Assembly (NCBI GenBank): GCA_947631085.1
Contig: CANRJY010000023.1
Span: 1-33,205, forward strand
Direction: 5' to 3'
Source: an uncultured Clostridia bacterium
GTDB lineage: Bacteria > Bacillota > Clostridia > UBA1381
DNA length: 33,205 nt
The first letter of the stretch is position 1, and each line of letters begins with the position of its first letter. This document shows positions 5,727-13,715 of this stretch, piece after piece. The position numbers were made by a program, and so were the translations under genes. A model generated the notes under the pieces. The model saw only the letters and a program-made list of their open reading frames with translations, ran no database searches and was not told where the DNA came from.

Positions 5727-7687
5727 TTTACCAGTCCCTTTCTGTACGCGTCAACGAGCGCGTGTAGATCTTTTATCCTTTTTTTGATTGCTTTTCCGGT
5801 GTCCGTGTCCTCGACAAGCAAACGCTTGGGCGCGTACTCTATCATATCGAGCGGCGATTTTATGTCCTTTTCCTCGCGCACCGCGCTCGAAACCGATTCA
5901 AACGCGTCGTGGGCGCTTAGCAGCAGCCCGTGGGAGTTAAATAGCAGCGTGTAGCCGGCAATTCCGGTTTGACTTTGGTATGCCCGCGACAATCCGCCGT
6001 CGATGACAAGCAGCTTGCCGCCCGCCTTTATCGGACTTTCTCCCTTTTTGATTTTAACCGGCACATGACCGTTTATGATATGCGAGAAATCGTTCGGGTC
6101 GATGCCGAACTCGGTCAGGATTTTATCGCAAACCGACGGTTTCTCCGAGAGCTTGTAATACGCGTCCTTGACCTCCGTCCATGTATCCTTGTCGTCGATG
6201 AAATACCGCTCGAACGTGGTCATTTTGTTCTTGCCGTAGACGGGGGAGTAGCAGCCGCACCAAAGGAACCACAAAAAGTCCTCGCCGTAAGCTTTCTCGG
6301 GAGTGCCGCGCCGCGCGAAATAGCCCTCGCGCGCGATTCTCTCGCACATATCCATAAGACCTTTTCCGCTGACCTTCTCGCCCTTGAGCTCCACCTCGGT
6401 AAAGCTGCCGTCGGCGTTCATCGGAACACAGCCGTGATAAAGCAGATTATTGTTGATACCCAAATAAACGCTGCCCTTTTGGTACAAAAACCTGATGTGT
6501 TTCTGCAGCTTTTCCGAGTGCAGGAACGACGAGCGCAGAAGCTCCATCAATTCCTGCTCGCGGTCGGTGAGCTTGTACGGGTCTGCCGGGTCGATAGTCG
6601 GGAAATTCGTGTCCTTCAGCTTATATGTCTTGCCGTCGAGCGTGATCGTGCCGTTTTCGTAATCTATCTTGTCGAGCATCAGGTGATTATCCATGCGAAA
6701 CTCGGGGTGACGTTTGATAATCTGTCCCTCGAGCTTAAACTGGATAACCGAGATCGCCTTATGCATTTTCGCCCAGAAATTCACGTCATGCTTTGAGATA
6801 GACACCATATTCGGGTTTCGCGGAATAAAGCACTCGCACGGGTCGTCGGCGTAGGTTTCGAGAGTGAATACCGTCAGCGGGCGCATATTTATGCCGTAGC
6901 CGTCCTCGAGACAGTCAAAGTTTGAGTATTTCGTGGAAACGGACAGCACCGTCGCGATGCACGCGAGACTGCCGGCTGCCGCGCCCATCCACTGAACGTC
7001 GTGGTTGCCCCACTGGATATCGACGCAGTGATAATTCAGGAGCGTGTCGAGAATAATATCCGCGCGCGGACCTCTGTCAAAAATATCGCCGATAATATGT
7101 AATCTTCCTATCGCGAGCGTTTGAATAAGCTTTGCTATTTCCACGATGAAAGCGTCTGCCTGACCGAGCTCGACTATGGAGGCTATCGTTTCGTTATAAT
7201 ATTCTTCCTTGTCCGAGCCTATGTCTGTGGAGGCGTGAATCAGCTCGTCGATGATATCTCCGAATGATGCGGGGAGGTAACGGCGTATAGTGGCGCGCGT
7301 ATACTTCGACGCGACCACGCGGCAAACCTCTACCAGGCGGTAGAGCGTGATCTTGTACCAGTCCTCGATGTCGGCCGTTTCGCGTTTTATAAGCTCAAGC
7401 TTCTGCTCGGGGTAGTAGATGAGAGTGGACAAAACGAGCCTGTCCTGTTCGGAGAGCGTGCGCGCGTAAATGGAGTTGATTTTATCCTTTATCACGCCGG
7501 ACGCGTTTTTCAATATATGCAAAAATGACGTGTATTCGCCGTGAATGTCGCTCATAAAATGTTCGGTGAGCTTGGGAAGCTTCTGGCGGGACTGCAGCTT
7601 TATAATTTCCGCGCAGGCGGAGCGAATGCTTGGGTACTGTTCCGCGAGAAGTTTTAAATAATCGAGATCGTAGTTTTCAAAATTCAT
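5723..7687 (-). CDS. fbp: Class III fructose-1,6-bisphosphatase
   Basis: This enzyme hydrolyses fructose-1,6-bisphosphate to fructose-6-phosphate in gluconeogenesis. The product of about 654 residues matches the large Firmicutes class III family (around 640-670). Calcineurin-like metal-binding motifs are visible: HFMSDIHGEY near residue 45, then IGDIFDRGPRAD, WGNHDVQWMG and IINGHVPV, with further typical blocks such as WCGCYSPVYGKNKMTTFERY. The start at 7687 is supported by AGGGAGG about 9 bases upstream and by a promoter at 7713-7741, which excludes the longer in-frame extension. The downstream SGNH esterase is translationally coupled. The family is often regulated by phosphoenolpyruvate and AMP; nothing in this sequence tests that. 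Confidence 0.95.
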   Translation of the reverse strand: MNFENYDLDYLKLLAEQYPSIRSACAEIIKLQSRQKLPKLTEHFMSDIHGEYTSFLHILKNASGVIKDKINSIYARTLSEQDRLVLSTLIYYPEQKLELIKRETADIEDWYKITLYRLVEVCRVVASKYTRATIRRYLPASFGDIIDELIHASTDIGSDKEEYYNETIASIVELGQADAFIVEIAKLIQTLAIGRLHIIGDIFDRGPRADIILDTLLNYHCVDIQWGNHDVQWMGAAAGSLACIATVLSVSTKYSNFDCLEDGYGINMRPLTVFTLETYADDPCECFIPRNPNMVSISKHDVNFWAKMHKAISVIQFKLEGQIIKRHPEFRMDNHLMLDKIDYENGTITLDGKTYKLKDTNFPTIDPADPYKLTDREQELMELLRSSFLHSEKLQKHIRFLYQKGSVYLGINNNLLYHGCVPMNADGSFTEVELKGEKVSGKGLMDMCERIAREGYFARRGTPEKAYGEDFLWFLWCGCYSPVYGKNKMTTFERYFIDDKDTWTEVKDAYYKLSEKPSVCDKILTEFGIDPNDFSHIINGHVPVKIKKGESPIKAGGKLLVIDGGLSRAYQSQTGIAGYTLLFNSHGLLLSAHDAFESVSSAVREEKDIKSPLDMIEYAPKRLLVEDTDTGKAIKKRIKDLHALVDAYRKGLVK

Positions 7688-7712
7688 CAGGTTTCCTCCC
7701 TTCGATAGTATA

Positions 7713-7741
7713 ATTATATACCCGAAAAAAGGAAAATGCAA
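7713..7741 (-). promoter_or_regulatory. fbp promoter
   Basis: On the minus strand, TTGCAT (7736-7741), 17 bases and TATAAT (7713-7718). The predicted start near 7706 gives a leader of about 20 bases ending in the AGGGAGG ribosome binding site. Confidence 0.7.
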
Positions 7742-7789
7742 GAGTTGGAAACGGTTTTTTACATTTGACTTACAAATCAATAACAACTG

Positions 7790-7818
7790 TATACAAAATC
7801 CGCGCGGCATGCTATAAT
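7790..7818 (+). promoter_or_regulatory. Toxin promoter, locus 1 (extended -10)
   Basis: TATACA (7790-7795), 17 bases and TATAAT (7813-7818), with a TG extended -10 element at 7810-7811. Transcription would start near 7825. Confidence 0.65.
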
Positions 7819-7835
7819 AGCGAATATAGCAGCAA

Positions 7836-7875
7836 GGAAACGCGAGCCCGTTCCGACGAACTCCGAAAGGAGGGA
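7836..7875 (+). promoter_or_regulatory. Locus 1 toxin leader: 5' inverted-repeat arm and SD hairpin
   Basis: Bases 7836-7855 end in GCCCGTTCCG. The reverse complement of this, CGGAACGGGC, is at 8041-8050 in the 3' part of the same transcript. Directly after it, CTCC (7861-7864), GAAA and GGAG (7869-7872) form a GNRA-capped hairpin that hides the Shine-Dalgarno. Confidence 0.6.
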
Positions 7876-7881
7876 ACGCAT

Positions 7882-7971
7882 ATGACGGTTTATGACGCCA
7901 TAGTGGCGCTCGTAACACTGCTTATAATAGTAGTGCTCGTTTTAATTGCTTTGGTATGGATAAAAAAATAA
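7882..7971 (+). CDS. Type I toxin-like membrane peptide, locus 1 (holin-like toxin type)
   Basis: This is a 29-residue peptide starting MTVYDAIVALV, with one unbroken hydrophobic helix of about 19 residues (valine, leucine, isoleucine) and ending WIKK. The MTVYDA- start followed by a single membrane segment is characteristic of the clostridial and bacillar putative holin-like toxin peptides, related in style to TxpA/BsrG. AAAGGAGGG lies 6 bases before the ATG but within a hairpin. A convergent antisense RNA covers the last codons and everything downstream up to the terminator. It is a close paralogue of the peptide at 32539. Membrane insertion and toxicity are inferred from the family and architecture. 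Confidence 0.8.
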   Translation: MTVYDAIVALVTLLIIVVLVLIALVWIKK

Positions 7972-8065
7972 GTATCTGTTATTGACGTAACAGATACTTA
8001 GGGTAGAAGAAACGACGTTTCCTTCTACATAACCTAACCGCGGAACGGGCTTTCGCCTTTCCATT
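7962..8065 (-). ncRNA. Antisense RNA of toxin locus 1
   Basis: This is a predicted RNA of about 104 bases, transcribed on the minus strand from the promoter at 8072-8100. It ends at a perfect 11-bp hairpin (7970-7980 with 7989-7999) followed by a run of T on the minus strand (7962-7968). It overlaps the last toxin codons. Its 5' end (8041-8062) nearly repeats the 5' leader of the toxin mRNA. It also contains the family hairpin GTAGAA...TTCTAC (8003-8028). Expected role: antitoxin, by duplex formation with the toxin mRNA. Confidence 0.75.
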
Positions 8066-8071
8066 AACGCT

Positions 8072-8100
8072 ATTATACCACACCCGACTGCCAATGTCAA
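8072..8100 (-). promoter_or_regulatory. Antitoxin RNA promoter, locus 1
   Basis: On the minus strand, perfect TTGACA (8095-8100), 17 bases and perfect TATAAT (8072-8077). This is stronger than the toxin promoter, as expected of a type I antitoxin. Most of it lies within the toxin mRNA terminator hairpin. Confidence 0.85.
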
Positions 8101-8120
8101 GCGGTCGGGTGTGATTTTTT
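8079..8120 (+). terminator. Toxin mRNA terminator, locus 1
   Basis: A 10-bp GC-rich stem (8079-8088 with 8104-8113) is followed by ATTTTTT. Its left arm and loop also make up the spacer and -35 of the antitoxin promoter on the other strand. Confidence 0.85.
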
Positions 8121-8161
8121 GCGTTTATAAAAAACCGAGGCAAAAAAATCTGTTTTTACTA

Positions 8162-8190
8162 TTGCAATTTTGACAGATTTGTTATATAAT
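8162..8190 (+). promoter_or_regulatory. Promoter of the large secreted esterase gene
   Basis: TTGCAA (8162-8167), 17 bases and TATAAT (8185-8190), about 65 bases upstream of the ATG at 8255. Confidence 0.6.
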
Positions 8191-8254
8191 ACAATCAGTA
8201 TATTGTGAAAAGGTACGCAAAATTCACAAAAAATAAAGAGAGAGAGGGAGAATT

Positions 8255-11200
8255 ATGAAAAAAACAAAGAAATTGTTGTCATTGCTGACAGCGTTAGCGA
8301 TGACGGCGTCGGCGTTTGCGGCGATGGTAATTCCGGCAAGCGCGGCGGACAGCGATCCCGCCACACCGACGTGGACGCCCGGCACCGACGGCAGCGGTAC
8401 GGACGGAGCCTATGAGATGGTAGAGTATATGGGTAAAAACTCTATGCATATCACCTCGAAGAATGCTTATACAAACATAAACGATGTTACTGAGGGTACT
8501 GTTAATTTTAATACCGACGTATATATCGACCCTAATGTTCCGAGAAACTTCAGAATAGTTTTACAGGGCGGAACCGATGAGGTCGGCGAGACTTATGATA
8601 CCAATACGGCATTTGCGCAGGTCGTATCCAATGACAGCGGTAAGGTATACGCGGGACCTGCTATGGATTCGGGTTCCGGTACGCCGATTATAGATCAGTC
8701 AACATCACCGGCGGGCTGGTATAATTTTGATATAACGGTGGATTATTCAAAGAAGGGTACAAGTGAATTTATAACGCTTGTAACAAAGAATCCGTCAGGC
8801 GAAGCGGTAGGCGATCCGGTGAAGATGGGCGCTCTTGCGGACAAGGATACAACATTTAAGGCTATAAGACTTGTATCTACAGCCGCAGCTGTATATTTCG
8901 CAAATACGACGGTAACTCCTGCGTCAGCTCTTGCGGCTGTAGCTACACCTGTTCCGGCGACTCCGGAACCGTCGGTTGATCCCGATGCTCCGACAAAAGC
9001 CCCGGTAGAGCCGGGCGCTGAGCTTTACAAAGAGGATTATCAGAATGCATCAGCTCCCGACTGGAAAACAGGTACGGGCGGACGTTATGACCCGATTATT
9101 GACACCGAAGGTGAAAATAAATATTTGACAGTTGAGCAATCCACAGGTCAAAGAAATAATAACGGCGCTACATTGTCCTCAATAACGACATATGGCTCAT
9201 ATGTTGAAGGTCTGGACGAATATGCGGTAGAGTTTGACGTAAGACTTGGCTCCGCAAATAATCAGGCTAATGCTGATTTAAGAATAAATACAAACGACGG
9301 ATATCTGTTCTCAATTCATCAGACAGCAAACAGCAGCACGACATGGTATCTGAACGAAAACACGTCGGCTGTGGTTGACCTCCCTGGAACGGGAACAAAT
9401 ACCGGTGAAACTGTTGAAACGGCTATCCGTACAGTGCCGTGGTATCACTTCACAGTTGCGTTTAAGAAGGGCGCGACATATCTGACAATCGCAGATGCTG
9501 CCGGCAAGCTGCTTGCTGATGCCGAAGGCAATCCCGTTGCGGATAAGATGCTTCTTGACCCGAAATCAACAAAGGGCGCGCTTACAAATATGACATTCGC
9601 GACAGGCAGATACTATGCTAATCTTGCGCTTGACAATATTTCAATCCGCACTCTCAAAGAGGGCGAGATTCCGGATATCAGTTTCTATACTGTAACATTT
9701 AACACAACTCGTTACGCAAAGGTGACATTATCAACGGGAAAGACACTCTTCGCTGATGTAAACGGCGTTATCACAATGCCTAACCAAACGTCGGGAACCA
9801 CCTTTGATTATACCATTGAAAAGGAAGGCTACGAAAAGGCGGAAGGCACTGTTAATGTTACGGACGCTGATGTAACTGTTGATAAGAAGATTGAGTTATC
9901 CGATAAAGACGTTCTTTTCTACGAGTCCGATTTCGGCAATGCGTCGGGTACATATCAGACAGCCACGGGCGACAGACTTACGTCAATGGGACTTGGCACG
10001 ATAGAACTTCCGGATATGTCAACCATATCAATGGATGTGACTATATCAGCCGCAGAGGAATCAGTACTTTCAATTGTACTTAGAAACAGCGCTAGTACGA
10101 TTATTGCGGGTGTTCAGGGCGTAACAGCCGAGGATAACGCGCTTAATGCGTTCACAGGTTTTACAGGTTCGGCAAGCGACCAATCGGATATTAACGGATA
10201 CGCTTCAGTAGGCAGATATACAAACGGCGGCAAGGTTGCCGATAATTATGTAGGTACATATAAATTAGAGTTTGTAATTGACAAGGTAAACAACAGCGTT
10301 ACGGTAAAGGTGGGCGAAGGCTCGGTATCTCTGCCGGTAAGCGTAGATCCGCTCGACATTGCGGCAATCGGCGTAGGTAAGTACAGAAATAACTCTGCAG
10401 TAACGATTGATAATGTTAAAATAGAAGAGCCTGACCCGAATTATGTTCAGTTATCAGGTGATACGGCTCTTGCGAAGATTTCGGGAAAGACAGTGACGAG
10501 AACATATGTCGCTTCTCCGGCTGCTCCTGTTCCGGGCGAGACATTCACATGGTCTGTTGCGGACGCTGAGGGCAAAGCTATTACCGGCGTTACAATTGAT
10601 CCGGCTACGGGTGTTCTGTCTGTTGCTGATAACGCAACTCCTGCGGCGGCTGTAATTACAGCGGTAAGCAGCGCGAGCGCGGAAAAGAAGGGAACTCTTA
10701 ATGTTGCTATTAACGATTTCTCGCCGATTACATTAACGGCTGAAGGTCCTAAGGCTTATCAGAATACAGTAGGCGCAAGCAGTCTGTATGCCATCACATC
10801 CGCTGTCGATAATTACGGCGACGATGTAATGGCGGATATGCCCAAGCCTGTATGGAGCTCGTCAGATACATCTGTTGCAACTATAGGTGCAGACGGTATA
10901 TTGACGGTTGTCGGAAAGGGACAGACAACAATTACGGCGACGGTTACAAACGGTACTGCTGTTTCGAAGGTTGAAATTCCTGTTACCGTAGATAATTATT
11001 ATATCGTTCAGGACGTTGTGACAGACGCGACAACGGCTGAGATTGAACTAAAAGACATAGTTTTCGCTGACAAGTATCTCGTAACGACAGCTAAAGACGG
11101 CAAGCTCGTTAAGCAGACAGAGGTTGACGCTCCTTCGGGCATAATTCCTCCGGCATCAAAGACGGTTGCTTCCGAAGCGGGCGTTAAGATTACGGCTGCG

Positions 11201-12442
11201 TATAAGGATGGCGCTCTTGCAAGCGTTACGACGGCGGCTGTAGCTAAGGACGCTGAGATCGACTTAACTCCGGCAGACGCGAATACAAAGGTATTCTTCT
11301 GGAAGAGCCTCACTTCAATGGAACCGGCAAAGACGGAAACAAAGACAGAGGAAGTTACCGGTTCGACTAAGATTACAGTTGACACAACCGGCGCTGACAA
11401 GGTAGAGGTTGCTCCGATATTCGCGGGCGTTATGAATACTGAATACGCTGTTCCGAATGACAGATACAATGTAACGGTAACGGCTAACAACGGCAGAAGA
11501 ACCGACGTTTATGTAAATGATCAAATGATGTTCAATAATATAAATCAGGGCAGCGATAACTTCACAGTAGGAAGAACCCTTGCGGCATCATCGGATTATA
11601 CGGCGGAAGATGTAGTAATTGGCGAGGGATATGCAAAGTTTAATTACAGAGACGACCAGAGCAGCGGCTCTACAATTACGGGCGTTAAGTTCGTAAAGGC
11701 TCCGTCGATCGTGACGAGAGCGAAGAGAATTTACGTAATAGGCGATTCACTTGTAGCAAAGTATTACGGAGAGCCTCCGGCGGGTCAGGAAAAATTAGCA
11801 AGAACCGGTTGGGGCGATGTATTGCAGAATTACATTGCTGACGGAGTAAGAGTAACAAATCTCGGTAACTCAGGCGCATGGGCGACGGGAATGCTCGGCG
11901 ACGCGTTCACAAACGTTATATACAGTGCTCAGGAAGGCGACGTAGTTGTTTGGGAGAGCGGCTATAACGACAGAAACCACGGCGGCGCTGAACCGATGAA
12001 GGAAGCAATGACAACAGCGGCTGAAACGTGCGAAAAGATGGGCGTTGATATTTACTTCGTAACGCCGAACGCGTCAAGCCATGACTACAACACAAATGTT
12101 GTACTGTCAGCTGACGTCCGCGCGCTGGCAACAGAGCTGAATGTTCCGCTTATCGACTTATCAGCGCAGAGCTATAAGTTCCTTAACGACAAATACGCGT
12201 CTCTCGGAGGCGAGTTACATACTCTGTTACAGAACATCTATAACAACACGGGCGATACGCTTCACTCAACATGCAACGCGGCTAACTGCTGGGCGGCTAT
12301 AGTTGCTCAGGGCTTGCCCGAGGAATTAACAAACAAGACATACACCTACACATTCAATGACGCTGTAAAAGACCTTGCAGGCACAGGCAACGACATTACA
12401 GTAGGCGTAGGTTTAATGCCGACGTTAGAAGCGGCGGAATAA
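8255..12442 (+). CDS. Large secreted SGNH esterase (rhamnogalacturonan acetylesterase-like) with Ig-like domain
   Basis: The 1395-residue protein starts with a signal peptide (cleavage near IPASAA, residue 30). Two beta-rich, carbohydrate-binding-like regions follow, separated by a Pro/Thr/Glu linker near residues 228-250. Next come a carboxypeptidase-regulatory-like segment near 475-540, another sugar-binding-like region to about 730, and Ig-like modules. One module is a clear Big_2 (SSSDTSVATIGADGILTVVG near 870-885). The C-terminal catalytic domain has GDS (1163-1165), GNSGAWATG, GYND (1236-1239) and DTLH (D1334, H1337). These are SGNH blocks in CE12 order, so it probably deacetylates pectin outside the cell. 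No LPXTG or S-layer anchor is visible. AGAGGGAG precedes the ATG. It could complement the cytoplasmic esterase at 4641-5726. Confidence 0.85.
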   Translation: MKKTKKLLSLLTALAMTASAFAAMVIPASAADSDPATPTWTPGTDGSGTDGAYEMVEYMGKNSMHITSKNAYTNINDVTEGTVNFNTDVYIDPNVPRNFRIVLQGGTDEVGETYDTNTAFAQVVSNDSGKVYAGPAMDSGSGTPIIDQSTSPAGWYNFDITVDYSKKGTSEFITLVTKNPSGEAVGDPVKMGALADKDTTFKAIRLVSTAAAVYFANTTVTPASALAAVATPVPATPEPSVDPDAPTKAPVEPGAELYKEDYQNASAPDWKTGTGGRYDPIIDTEGENKYLTVEQSTGQRNNNGATLSSITTYGSYVEGLDEYAVEFDVRLGSANNQANADLRINTNDGYLFSIHQTANSSTTWYLNENTSAVVDLPGTGTNTGETVETAIRTVPWYHFTVAFKKGATYLTIADAAGKLLADAEGNPVADKMLLDPKSTKGALTNMTFATGRYYANLALDNISIRTLKEGEIPDISFYTVTFNTTRYAKVTLSTGKTLFADVNGVITMPNQTSGTTFDYTIEKEGYEKAEGTVNVTDADVTVDKKIELSDKDVLFYESDFGNASGTYQTATGDRLTSMGLGTIELPDMSTISMDVTISAAEESVLSIVLRNSASTIIAGVQGVTAEDNALNAFTGFTGSASDQSDINGYASVGRYTNGGKVADNYVGTYKLEFVIDKVNNSVTVKVGEGSVSLPVSVDPLDIAAIGVGKYRNNSAVTIDNVKIEEPDPNYVQLSGDTALAKISGKTVTRTYVASPAAPVPGETFTWSVADAEGKAITGVTIDPATGVLSVADNATPAAAVITAVSSASAEKKGTLNVAINDFSPITLTAEGPKAYQNTVGASSLYAITSAVDNYGDDVMADMPKPVWSSSDTSVATIGADGILTVVGKGQTTITATVTNGTAVSKVEIPVTVDNYYIVQDVVTDATTAEIELKDIVFADKYLVTTAKDGKLVKQTEVDAPSGIIPPASKTVASEAGVKITAAYKDGALASVTTAAVAKDAEIDLTPADANTKVFFWKSLTSMEPAKTETKTEEVTGSTKITVDTTGADKVEVAPIFAGVMNTEYAVPNDRYNVTVTANNGRRTDVYVNDQMMFNNINQGSDNFTVGRTLAASSDYTAEDVVIGEGYAKFNYRDDQSSGSTITGVKFVKAPSIVTRAKRIYVIGDSLVAKYYGEPPAGQEKLARTGWGDVLQNYIADGVRVTNLGNSGAWATGMLGDAFTNVIYSAQEGDVVVWESGYNDRNHGGAEPMKEAMTTAAETCEKMGVDIYFVTPNASSHDYNTNVVLSADVRALATELNVPLIDLSAQSYKFLNDKYASLGGELHTLLQNIYNNTGDTLHSTCNAANCWAAIVAQGLPEELTNKTYTYTFNDAVKDLAGTGNDITVGVGLMPTLEAAE

Positions 12443-12492
12443 TTCACGATGATTAACGATTTAATCGTTCTTCATACATATCTCCAAAAAAA

Positions 12493-12526
12493 GGCGCGCT
12501 CCCCGAAAGGGGAGCGTGTCCTTTTT
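12493..12526 (+). terminator. Terminator after the secreted esterase
   Basis: Perfect stem CGCTCCCC / GGGGAGCG (12497-12504 with 12509-12516) with a GAAA loop, followed shortly by CTTTTT. The stretch from here to 12677 is AT-rich and holds only a possible weak -10 (TATAAT at 12587-12592) for the next gene. Confidence 0.85.
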
Positions 12527-12677
12527 GCGTAAAAACAAAAAAATCCGAAAAATTTATATTTTATTTATTTTTGTTTAGAAAAAGTTTATAATTGTGTTAT
12601 ACAATGTTTATGAAGGGAAGATAAAATATAATTAGCAGCTGCAAATACATCAATTTTACGGAAAAGGAGAGATCACC

Positions 12678-13694
12678 ATGAAAAAGAAAAACAAAAAAAT
12701 TGCTATGATAGTTTGCATGGTTACGGGCGTGTGCCTGCTCGGCGGAGCGGTCGCGGCGAATTATTCCACGGCTAACGGCTACGACGTGTACAAAAAGGCG
12801 GTAAAAGGGCTTGTCGGTCAGGATAACTACACAATGGACGCATCCCTGAAGCTCGCGCTCGACGGCAATACTCTTTCGGAAAACCACACATACGAGCAGG
12901 CTGACGCGCCGAACGGCATGAGCTACTTGCTCGAGGAAAACAAGGGCATTAGCGACGATTACTACTATCGCAGCGAGGACCATAATCAGGACAACGTAAA
13001 CTATATGGTGTACACGAACACATACAAAAACGAAAACGGCGAGAAGATGACCAATACGCACGGCAACGCATGGAATTACGCGGCGGACGATCCCGACCGC
13101 TCCCTCGGCAGCCTCAATATTTCAAGGAACGAGGACGAAACCATGAAAAAGGTCATGCGCGTCGTTGAGCTTGCGGCTGACACGTTCGTGGGCGATTTGA
13201 AAAACAACATAGTCTACGTTTCGGGCGACGATACGCAGTCAACGTACGAGATAAACCTCGACTACATTCAGATCCCCGAAATCGTAAACGCGGGACTGAG
13301 CGCCATATTCTCAATGGAATACGGCACCGCGCAGCAGAACGGCTACGAGCCGAGCAACGAATTTCAGATGCTTGGCAAAGACCCGATAGTCCGCTCGGCG
13401 AGCATGACGTTCACCGTAGATAACGAGGGCAGACTTTTAGCGAACCACGGCACAGCTTCAATGGTAGGAATAGGCATGGACGGTACGGAGCACGAGCTTA
13501 CGATAGAAGCAAATCTCGAAATGTCGAACTACGATACGACTACGGTAGAGCGCTTCGACCCGTCAACAATGCCCGAGGATACAAGATACTTTGACCGCGA
13601 CGCTCAGCAGGGCTATACCGTTCAATTCGACAGCGACGGCAATATTATATACAAGGAACCGGAGGAAAGAAACGCCGATGGATCATTAGGCTAA
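12678..13694 (+). CDS. Membrane-anchored protein of unknown function, upstream of ABC transporter
   Basis: I do not recognise this 338-residue protein. It begins with a basic stretch and one hydrophobic segment (residues 8-28, IAMIVCMVTGVCLLGGAVAA), which is either an uncleaved anchor or a signal peptide. The rest is polar, acidic and tyrosine-rich, with many short beta-like segments (for example SASMTFTVDNEGRLLANH near residue 250, then HELTIEANLEMSNY). It looks like an extracytoplasmic, lipoprotein-like or lipid-binding beta fold, but without a lipobox. AAGGAGAG precedes the ATG. The ABC ATPase starts 21 bases after its stop, so it is probably the first gene of that unit and may be an accessory or sensing component. 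Confidence 0.7.
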   Translation: MKKKNKKIAMIVCMVTGVCLLGGAVAANYSTANGYDVYKKAVKGLVGQDNYTMDASLKLALDGNTLSENHTYEQADAPNGMSYLLEENKGISDDYYYRSEDHNQDNVNYMVYTNTYKNENGEKMTNTHGNAWNYAADDPDRSLGSLNISRNEDETMKKVMRVVELAADTFVGDLKNNIVYVSGDDTQSTYEINLDYIQIPEIVNAGLSAIFSMEYGTAQQNGYEPSNEFQMLGKDPIVRSASMTFTVDNEGRLLANHGTASMVGIGMDGTEHELTIEANLEMSNYDTTTVERFDPSTMPEDTRYFDRDAQQGYTVQFDSDGNIIYKEPEERNADGSLG

Positions 13695-13715
13695 AGATAA
13701 TTGTGAGGACAGAAA

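Noticed and set aside
5969-6796. Long plus-strand reading frame opposite fbp
   Set aside because: It is the complementary shadow of a well-supported enzyme gene, with no ribosome binding site or recognisable domain. The same holds for the plus-strand frames opposite gyrB, rel and recJ.
7688-7918. In-frame 77-residue extension at the N-terminus of fbp
   Set aside because: The fbp promoter and the AGGGAGG ribosome binding site lie inside it, and the family starts near MNFENYDLDYL.
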